From contig CP136067.1 of NCBI GenBank assembly GCA_032622095.1, forward strand, positions 129,553,030 to 129,617,029: 64,000 nucleotides of DNA. The letters run 5' to 3'. Shown piece after piece: positions 56,560 to 64,000 of this stretch (positions are counted from its first letter, which is position 1; each line of letters opens with the position of its first letter). The notes under the pieces are model-generated. The model worked only from the letters and a program-made list of their open reading frames with translations, was not told where the DNA came from and ran no database searches. A program made the translations under genes and the position numbers. This DNA is from Siphonodentalium dalli. Its lineage: Eukaryota; Mollusca; Scaphopoda; Gadilida; Siphonodentaliidae.

Positions 56560-58165
56560 TATTTCAAATTTCACATGTGGGTATTAACTTCAACACATCA
56601 CCACGCGCCAACCAACAAATGGGACACCATAGACCTAGCCATCGCCACTCCATCCATCGCAACGAAAGGACGCCTGTGCCATATCGGCGACGACGTCTCC
56701 AGCGACCACATACCCGTACACATAAGATCCACCAATGCCTCAACCGACCGCCACCCAAAACAAAACCCTCCGCCGCAACCTAAATAAAGCCAACTGGGAC
56801 AGTTTCCAACAGCAAATCACCAACATCATAGACAACTCACCCATCACATCAACCAGCGACATAGACGCGTCATACCACCACCTATCCCAAACCCTCGAAT
56901 CATCCCTAGACACAGCATGCCCGAAACAACCAGTCAACACCACAGCATGGCGAGTCCCACCCGAAACTCTGAAAATGATCCGACTTAAACGCAAGCTAAG
57001 ACGACTCCAGCAGAAAAACCCAAACGACATATACTACAGAAATCTATACAACAACATGAACAGACAAGTTAAAGCGGTAGTCAAAAAAGAAAAACAAGCA
57101 TCCTGGCAGCGGGCGACAACCGAACTAGGCGAAAAAAGTATGAACAGAAACTTCTGGAGCACCTTCAAATCCCTTACCGGCACAGGCAAAAACAACAACC
57201 GCACAGAAAAACCCCTCAAAAACACCGACGGCAGTGACCTAAGGAGACAAAGAAAAACCTGAAGCCTTCGCCGACAACCTTCAAAAAATCCATAACACCC
57301 ACAAGGCCCAGCCTACGACGACGCCTTCAAAGCAACAGGAGAAAAACAATATAGACTATCAACATCAAGATAGACAACGAGACCGTCCAAGCATCCAACC
57401 AAGCCATCCTACTAGGAATCACCCTAGACCAACGAATGACCCTCGCGGCGCACATCAAAAAGGTCGCCGTCAAAGCCAGAAAAAGGACAAACCTGCTAAG
57501 TTGTCTCAGAGGTACCGACTGGGGAACCAACAGCCAGACCATCATCAACCTCTTCAAACTATACGTCCGCCCAGTAATGGAGTATGGCGCACCCATCATA
57601 GCAGAAGCCTCCATCAGCTCCATCGACAACCTGCCGAAAGTCCCAAAAAAAACCTCCGCATCGCCTTTCATCAGCCATTCTTCACACCAAACCAAGCCCT
57701 CCACGATGCAGCAGACATACCTATGATGAAACAACAACTAACCGAATTCAGGAACCAGACCCACGCCAGAATAGACAACAGCCCACTCATCCAAGAACTC
57801 CACCTGCGAAACCAGCTGCTCACCACCAAAAAGACCAAGTCCATCCTAGAAATCGACAACACCGATAGACCCATCTAATATCCCAAGCAACCGTCAACCA
57901 AGCCAACCAACAGCCCAACCACCAGCCAGCCAAGAACCTCATCAGCCCAACGCCAAGACAGCCTCCAACCACTCCAGCTCATCGCCAGCAACACCTTAAT
58001 CCAAGCGCACAAGACACACGCCAGCAGTACCCCATCCAAACATCGACCAACGCATCAGCCTTATAGCCAACCAACAAACAGCCACACCAACCAGACATAC
58101 AGCCTAAGCCCCACACCAGCCACATCCCAAGCCAACCCACAAGCCTCATCTCCAGCGAGAGTTTT
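56560..58165 (+). mobile_element. LINE (non-LTR, Jockey/CR1-like) copy with RT core deleted
   Basis: Order on the + strand: the C-terminal end of an APE-type endonuclease (56600-56720, TIDLAIATPSIATKG then GDDVSSDHIPVHI, the SDH catalytic motif); a frameshift near 56740; the EN-RT linker (LNKANWDSFQQQI, WRVPPETLKMIRLKRKLRRL, NFWSTFKSLTGTGK) to 57240; then directly the RT thumb/C-terminal region (LLGITLDQRMTLAAHI, LRGTDWGTNSQT, LYVRPVMEYGAPI, later TPNQALHDAADIPMMKQQL) to a stop at 57876-57878. The RT palm with its YxDD motif is absent, so several hundred codons are deleted. Further frameshifts at ~57250 and ~57650. The 3' UTR is CCAA/CCAGC-rich to ~58165. The coding strand is strikingly C/A-rich. 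Confidence 0.8.
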
Positions 58166-59933
58166 GACAACAGCCATTCCAAACAAGACAATTCAAGAAA
58201 GGGTGAAGGGAATTGCACAATGCGTTCCGACCATCCTATCCGGCCTGTGGCCGGAAACTACCCAATCGACAGGTATAAACTTCATCGGAAACGCAAACAC
58301 TGGCGTTGAATTTCGACCCTATATAAGCTATAATTGCAATTTCCATTGAGTTCCCGGCAGATGCCCAGACTAAGTTTCTCGATCTTATAATGATCAATGG
58401 CCCATGGGGACAAACATGTACAGTTTGATATCTATGTCACCATTTGAACATAACCAAATTAACCAATACCATCCGACTATAGACACTATCTAATTTACGG
58501 GGAAATACCACGTCACAGGGTGGTGATCGGTTCAAAGCCAACTTTATTATTGGGGCAGAATCCGCAGAACGATCCATTAAGCCTAAGTCGATGGTTTGTT
58601 CACAACAGATGGAGTCATGATACATTGTGAAGGATGATGGAATAGTGATCTAAACTATGTTCTTCGACACATTATTGTCCCCACACTGTGTCACTTGCAT
58701 CTTAATGTGTTGTACAATATATAAGACCAACTACATAATGCACATATATGTCTTCTTATAAATAAATTCTCTCTTAGAAAGTGTCCAGAGATGTCTTGCC
58801 TATTTATACTGACAATTTATTTCTATTCTTGTGGCAAAGGATTTGCGGGCGTGAATTGTTATGTTGACAAAAATGTTAATTTAGTATGTGAAACATGAAT
58901 CCCGCGGGATGTATCGAGTGGACGGAGAAATTGTCTTCTTTATCATCAGATGAACATAATTTAAACTCCCAATTTGGATGAACCCGATCAGGACTTGTAG
59001 AACAACCATCTATGCCGCAATAAATATGAAAATTATACCAGCCTATTCACATGTATAGCTAAACATATCATTGGCATAGATGTGTTGTTGTAGTTGTTAT
59101 ATTGATGTTGGTCGGGTTTCTCCAAATGTATTACTAAAACAAAATGATCCATAAGCACCATAGCTTGGCATGAAAATATAAAAAAAAAAACCTACATGAC
59201 CGAACAATTTTAACAGACAGTGGCTTACACTTACATATACATGACTCGCAAATGTGTTAGCACACAACTCCGTATTATGCAGTACTTCATCCTGGCAATA
59301 AACATTAATGTTGTCAATTGATGAAAAAACACCATAAATCAATTTACAACGACATCCTGAAACTTTAGTCTTGATAAACATTACATTTGTTGAACAGTGG
59401 ACATTATCACTGAAGCACATGGTTTTATATGATTGATGTGAACCAAATTTTGATCAAATACTGCATCTTGTCGCCTGACTGTATTGCAAGTTACTTTGTA
59501 AAATCACATGTAGTTACAGTGGATTACATGTAAGAGCTATGCTATATGATAGCCATTAAATTCCATCACTGTGAACATTTGAGTAAATTGTCAAACTCTC
59601 TTTAGGGTCTAACGTCAAATTTTGATCGTAACTGTAGTACTGTACCCACGGAGACTTATCTGACAACACCAATATTCTCAAAAATACATTTCAGAGTCAC
59701 AATTGATATATGTGCATATTTTCAACTCGCACAATTCATGATAAGACTAATCATGTTAGTTAATGTGTGTATAATCAGGAAGGGAGGTTTTCTTATTATA
59801 AGTATTGCACCACACTCATAACTAAATATGCACCTGATTAGACAGCGAAAGATCCTTAATCGGGATTCGCGATTAGACAGCGATTGGTATTCAATCGCAG
59901 TCACGCGATGTTAGGATTGAGGGTAAAGATGCA
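58166..59933. other. Gene-poor stretch
   Basis: Mostly AT-rich unique sequence. One minus-strand frame (59420-59097, starting MCFSDNVHCSTNVMFIKT and followed by KVSGCRCKL) is Cys-rich and contains a GTAAGT about 190 bases in; it could be a small exon, but I recognise no domain and no clear acceptor. Confidence 0.35.
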
Positions 59934-60331
59934 TAATCCGATTAAGCGCCCCTCAATTACTATGTATTTGGATTCGGGGATAAAATGTATTTGATTCGAG
60001 TCGAGGAACCCACCTATCAAAGCTCAGAGTTATGTTATTATAGATATAGAATTTTAAAATCTATAATTGTTCACCATCGAGACTTATTAGTGGCCCAGTT
60101 AAAAGTCGACGAGCCGACGGTCTCGGACCAAATTGCGGATGGAGATGGGTAACTCTAAAATCAAGAGGCTTTGTGTTGATAATAAGGCAACATTTCGTTG
60201 AACAACATGTTGATAAATAACACGTTTCGGGGAAATTAATCGATTCTGATAACTGAAGCTCATTTCTAAACATGTTGTTGTTGTAATCTGATTATGTGGG
60301 GACCATCGAATCGGATTGATTATACCTTTAA
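59934..60331. mobile_element. MITE, CAATCCGATTA family, copy 4
   Basis: AATCCGATTAAGCGCCCCTC at the left, GAATCGGATTGATTATACCT at the right. Shares GATTCGAGTCGAGGAACC and AACAACATGTTGATAAATAA with copies 2 and 3. Confidence 0.55.
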
Positions 60332-60345
60332 ATAACGGAGATATT

Positions 60346-60545
60346 TTTACCCTGTGCCAATGCGTTCTCTTATATATGCGAGTCGACCATAGGTCGCCTC
60401 GCATATATAAGAGAATGCATTGGCCTAACAATTTTTTTATCATTTTTTTTAAATAAATGTTTCTTACAATTTTTAGGACATAAAATAAAAAACATCCATT
60501 ACCCTGCAGGGAGCCCCACACATATATAGAAGCATATAGAAGTAT
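60346..60545. mobile_element. Fragment of the TGTGACCC MITE interior
   Basis: Equivalent to 54885-55083 with the 69-bp hairpin at 60356-60424, then ACATCCATTACCCTGCAGGG. Both ends truncated. Confidence 0.7.
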
Positions 60546-61017
60546 TTTTAAAGAGCGTTATACTCAATTTTGATGTCCACGGTATGCCCACATATATATA
60601 TATCTGCTATCATCCATAAACATCTGTATCTATTAAATGTAGATCCCATCCATGATGATAAAGGACACTGTCATTACATGGGTGGGGCTTAGGGCCGGTA
60701 ATGCGGGGGCTCCGTGAAATTAAGTTGAGTCTGAATAAGATTGGAACGACTCTGACTGCGTTCAATATAAGAGAACTATAATGAACGATGCGGTTGACCG
60801 TTTACCCACTAGAATATGCACAATTGAATACGATAAACCTATCACCCATTATACTAAGTTACCCTACAGGGGTGGGGACTTCAAAATCGTCACGTGGAAT
60901 AGCAGATGGAATATGGGAAACCAATAAATTTTAATCTCGCATTTTAATCACTGCGAAATAGCTAGGGCGTGATTATAAATTGAATATATAATCTCAGATG
61001 ATAGGGGGACTCATATA

Positions 61018-61766
61018 TTAAAGTGATGTTAAACACTCCTGTATGGTGATCAAATAGAAATGGAGAATAATCTTGCTCAAAGTAGTTACTTTTTACAAAT
61101 ATTATATTTAAATTGACAACACACACCATCATTCTTATATATTAATTAACCCTTTACCCAACAAAACGGCCAAAATCGGCCAAATAAAGCTTCAACAGCC
61201 TAAAATATCTTCGGTCTGTCTCAATAGACCACATTGTTACAGTTATTCCCTGTGCCAATGCATTCTCTTATATATGCGAGTCGACCATAGGTCGCCTCGC
61301 ATATATAAGAGAATGCATTGGCCTAAAAAAAAATCTTTTTTTAACACTTTTTACCATTTTTTCTTACATTCTTTAACAATTTTATAATTTTTAATTTGTT
61401 AAGCCAATGCATTCTCGTATATATGCGATGCGACCTATGGTCGACTCGCATATATAAGAGAATGCATTGGCACAGGGCCGTTCTGTTGGGTAAAGGGTTA
61501 AATGCAGTGACTCTCGATGGCGAAATCGTTTTTGTCAGTTTATCTCCTGTAGTTGCGTCTCGAATCGAGAAATAAATATTTACAATTGAACGTAGTTCGG
61601 ACGATGTTTTATATGGAATGGTACGGTCGATTTGTTTGAGATTTTCGACCATGTTAGTAGATGCCACATTCCTCCAGTTGGCATAGCTCATGCCTCATGG
61701 ATACTAAGTTATCAGTTAAACGCACCCGAACAAGGCAGTCCATAATAGATCATAATATGTCTTTAA
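61018..61766. mobile_element. TTAA-bounded repeat (AGTGGTGTGAAACACTC family), copy C
   Basis: TTAAAGTGATGTTAAACACT to ATATGTCTTTAA. It holds the uninterrupted Helitron target TTTACAATTGAACG (61580) and is interrupted at ATTAATTAA by the MITE that follows; copies A (45633) and B (49747) show the unoccupied TTAA. Confidence 0.75.
61146..61501. mobile_element. TTAA MITE, CCCTTTACCCAACA family, copy 3
   Basis: TTAA on both sides; ends CCCTTTACCCAACAAAACGG and CCGTTCTGTTGGGTAAAGGG. Two 69-bp hairpins (61254-61322, 61403-61471). Insertion is proven by the empty site in copies A and B of the host repeat. Confidence 0.9.
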
Positions 61767-62251
61767 CGCGATGTATCGATGCGCTCTGCAATTAATTTAG
61801 TCTTCAAATCCGACAATTACCGCATATTGATTAGCCATTATTGATATACAATCAGAATGTCTGTGAACTCTGATGGGAATACGTGCTCCGCCAATATATA
61901 TAAGACGACATTAATTCTTGATGACAACACATAAGGATACCACACTCTGATGTGTGCAACTTATCAATGGTCCATGCCGGTGTAACATTACACTTCAATT
62001 TATAGTTATCTCTTATATGTTTAAATTTAACTGGGAGAGTTGTCTGCAGAATAAACATTCGTTTCAAATATTTTGAACGAGCGGAATTGGAGACTACATG
62101 TGGCATGTGACGCAAAGTTGTCATTCAACAAAACCGACTGAACCACAGCGTGGAGGATACGAGACAACGAGCACCATCGCGTGTCATCATATCTATAGCC
62201 ACGACTCTCTTAGTGTTCCTGGAGGCATAAACTTGAGAAAAAAGACCAGGA
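61767..62251. other. Upstream region of the PAN-like gene
   Basis: No TATA box that I would defend. A minus-strand frame at 62124-61852 is open but has no recognisable domain. The region likely holds the promoter and 5' UTR of the following gene. Confidence 0.35.
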
Positions 62252-62440
62252 ATGGTTGCTATAACAACACCGTTCGTTACGTTCCTTGTTGCCTTGGCAG
62301 CAATGAGATTGGTTGCACATGACGTGTTCATTACGCACACACGAAACCATCTACGATGTCGTGAATTGTGTGTCTATCAAACAGCATGCAACAGTTATCA
62401 TTTCAGTAAAACACGATGCATACTTATTACTGAGGTGGAG
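62252..62440 (+). CDS. Secreted PAN/Apple-like protein, first exon
   Basis: 63 codons. The start MVAITTPFVTFLVALAAM is a typical signal peptide (short n-region, hydrophobic core, likely cleavage after LVA near residue 22). It is followed by HDVFITHTRNHLRCRELCVY and then QTACNSYHFSKTRCIL: the C-x3-C...C-x-S(Y/F)-x-F...C-x-L pattern opens a PAN/Apple domain, a disulfide-bonded adhesive module of secreted proteins, abundant in molluscs and other marine invertebrates. The exon ends GAG|GTAAGT at 62441, phase 0. Further exons should lie beyond the window. The open frame that continues past the donor is only minisatellite translation. Confidence 0.6.
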
Positions 62441-62452
62441 GTAAGTAGTAAT

Positions 62453-62732
62453 GGGGGGCACTATGGCCCAGTACCCCCCAGTGGGGGGCACTATGGCCCA
62501 GTACCCCCCAGTGGGGGGCACTATAGCCCAGTACCCATCAGTGGGGGGCACTATAGCCCAGTACCCATCAGTGGGGGGCACTATAGCCCACTACTGGGCT
62601 ATAGTGCCCCCCACTGATGGGTACTGGGCTATAGTGCCCCCCACTGATGGGTACTGGGCCATAGTGCCCCCCACTGGGGGGTACTGGGCCATAGTGCCCC
62701 CCACTGGGGGGTACTGGGCCATAATTCCCCCC
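62453..62732. repeat. Mirror-image (head-to-head) 30-bp minisatellite
   Basis: Left half: units of GGGGGGCACTATGGCCCAGT+ACCCCCCAGT. Right half: the exact reverse complement order around a centre at 62592/62593 (AGCCCACTACTGGGCT). Two unit variants (ATGG/CCCCCC and ATAG/CCCATC) appear in mirrored order on the two sides, so the array was inverted and duplicated after the variants arose. It starts 12 bases after the splice donor of the PAN-like exon. Confidence 0.92.
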
Positions 62733-62912
62733 TGAGGATAGATATTCCTGTCATTGATGTGATATTTCTGATCGGAAAAAATGAAAATGGACTTAGAATT
62801 ATTTTTTTTCAAAAGGAAAATCTCACTTTGGAAAATATCAATTAGCAATCAAGAGTTTTTCTTTTCGAATATTTGGTGGCCCTGAAAAGGGCCGTTTTAT
62901 TTTTGTTATAGT

Positions 62913-63455
62913 TTAGAATCCGCCACATTGAACTTCTTTGTTCGCCAAAACTTCAATTGATTTGTCTCCTCGCCTCATCCATATTTCGCATTCACAATAA
63001 TGCTCGTGGCAAACGTGTGGGATCCACACTAGAGTTATTGATGACTTGAATCTTGGTGTTGATTTGTAGCCGCCTTTGGTAGCATCAAACATGACGATAG
63101 GTCGCTGTATAACAGTCGCCGCTAATTCAACCATCAATCTTGATTCAGCCAAAAGTGGTGTGCGCCGTAAATCTTGTGCCGACGCACCAAGTTCGTCACT
63201 CTCTGCGTAGTACAGGTCAACTGCCGCATCTCTCAGAACCATCCATCCATCGGTCGTCCCGTAAACTGCAACGCTGAGTGCCCTCCAAAACAGAGATATT
63301 TCTTCGCCGCCGCACACTGCTTTACAGTATACCCCCTGTACCATTATCTCGTCAAGATCTGTTATGTTTACAGCAGTCATCTTTGAATGTAGAATAAGTC
63401 TGAAGATCCGTCTTGAACATATATTACGATTGTGCGGGCGGTAGAGAAAGCACAT
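62913..63455 (-). CDS. OTU-like protein lacking the catalytic Cys
   Basis: Single-exon frame of 180 codons. Core: GGEEISLFWRALSVAVYGTT, DGWMVLRDAAVDLYY, a MVELAATVIQRPIVMFDA segment and a C-terminal HVCHEHYCECEIWM. This order (nucleophile loop-L-F-R-A-L-S, long helix, LA..L.RPI, then HY) is that of the OTU/vertnin-like fold. In active OTU proteases the first loop is D-G-N-C-L-F; here it is E-E-I-S-L-F, so the nucleophile Cys is Ser and the Asp is lost: probably not a cysteine protease. The first Met could be the one opening MTAVNITDLDEIM (codon 26). It is transcribed away from the PolB exon. Family assignment is inference. Confidence 0.45.
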   Translation of the reverse strand: MCFLYRPHNRNICSRRIFRLILHSKMTAVNITDLDEIMVQGVYCKAVCGGEEISLFWRALSVAVYGTTDGWMVLRDAAVDLYYAESDELGASAQDLRRTPLLAESRLMVELAATVIQRPIVMFDATKGGYKSTPRFKSSITLVWIPHVCHEHYCECEIWMRRGDKSIEVLANKEVQCGGF

Positions 63456-63708
63456 GTCGCATTGACGTTAAAAATGACAAATGCTTCCTGACGTTGTGTT
63501 TCTTTACAGTGCATTATCTGTAGTTTTCACTATTTCGATATGTTATAGATTAAATTCATGATAGTATATGCAATTAATTAAGATGTTTTAACATATGAAT
63601 TCATCTTCGTTCATAAACGATGACCAAGTAAAGTTATCGATTGTAATGATGAAGAAAAATGTTCAGTATGTTTTCTTGTGTTCAGTTTTATGTATAAAAT
63701 ATGTACAG

Positions 63709-64000
63709 GGATACGATGCACAGTTTCTACTTCAAGCACTCATACAAAGTGGAATTCATAAACCAGAACTGATCATGAATGGAAACAAAATTCTCAGTTT
63801 AAAATGCAACAGCGTGAAAGTTATTGATTCTCTGAGTTTTCTGATGATGCCGCTTTCAAAATTTCCACAAACTTTTCAGCTGAATGAGATGGCAAAAGGA
63901 CACTTTCCACATTGGGCGAATTCACCAAAGTTTCAAAATTACATTGGACCTTACTTGGCTTGTGATTACTACAAACCAGATATGATGAGCGTGGAAAATC
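63709..64000 (+). CDS. Family B DNA polymerase (protein-primed/viral-organellar type), partial
   Basis: The frame runs off the right edge without a stop. It reads GYDAQFLLQALIQSGIHKPE, then a NGNKILSLK segment, VKVIDSLSFLMMPLSKFPQT and MAKGHFPHW...YIGPY....YYKPDMM. This is the 3'-5' exonuclease part of the DNA_pol_B_2 family: Exo II (normally HN-x-x-GYD-x-x-F), a conserved IDS-x-x-F-x-x-MPL-S-x-x-P block and the KG-x-FPH block. Upstream codons stay open to an ATG at 63595, but the expected HN before GYD is missing and ATATGTACAG|GG looks like an acceptor, so I start at 63709. Such polymerases belong to Polinton/Maverick-like elements, related dsDNA viruses and their genomic relics; which one cannot be settled from this piece. 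Confidence 0.75.

Noticed and set aside
61852-62124. 90-codon minus-strand frame upstream of the PAN-like exon
   Set aside because: Cys-containing but without a recognisable domain, signal peptide or splice sites.

Overview
Eukaryotic nuclear DNA from an invertebrate animal. Evidence: intron-containing genes with GT/AG junctions, AT-rich introns, and dense Helitrons, MITEs, minisatellites and decayed retrotransposons. The repeat style (many TACATGTA-like words, Helitron ends, a secreted PAN/Apple-like exon) fits a marine lophotrochozoan, perhaps a mollusc; this is a low-confidence inference. No prokaryotic operon, CRISPR array, rRNA or tRNA was seen.

Host genes. The main gene is a lambda-crystallin (CRYL1)-type 3-hydroxyacyl-CoA dehydrogenase on the + strand. 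Five exons are recognisable: 13192-13334, 16786-16947, 17615-17809 (or from 17573/17594), 39325-39430 and 48398-48600. Together they encode about 268 residues, the family minus its first ~50 residues; the exon(s) for the N-terminal NAD-binding loop were not found and probably lie upstream of the window. Introns grow from about 0.6 kb to 21.5 kb and are filled with mobile DNA. At the right edge are a first exon of a secreted PAN/Apple-like protein (62252-62440, +), a single-exon OTU-like ORF lacking the catalytic Cys (62913-63455, -), and the exonuclease part of a protein-primed-type family B DNA polymerase (63709-64000, +, running off the window).

Layout. 1-13 kb: a TIR element with palindromic 19-mers, a tandem duplication, a 4.2-7.4 kb inverted repeat with hAT-like G-tract elements, several TTAA-flanked MITEs, and a 137-bp perfect palindrome. 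13-18 kb: CRYL1 exons, with an antisense Ty3/gypsy remnant split by a MITE. 18-39 kb (the giant intron): tandem segmental duplications, a 2.8-kb non-autonomous Helitron with a paralogous empty site, a ~4-kb inverted segmental duplication carrying a second copy, a 38-bp minisatellite, a LINE 3' end, a TIR element with 7-8 bp TSD, and a third Helitron. 39-49 kb: exon 4, two head-to-tail Helitron pairs with 122-bp arrays, more MITEs, and the last exon. 49-62 kb: nested MITEs, a hAT-like foldback element with 8-bp TSD, and a LINE that has lost its RT core. 62-64 kb: the PAN exon, a mirror-image minisatellite, and the OTU-like/PolB pair.

The genes do not form a pathway. What unites the window is layered transposition: TTAA-targeting (piggyBac-like) MITEs, A^T-targeting Helitrons and hAT-like elements inserted into one another, often with empty-site paralogs present in the same window so that the ends can be proven internally. 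No Helitron Rep/helicase or intact transposase is present, so all of these are non-autonomous.
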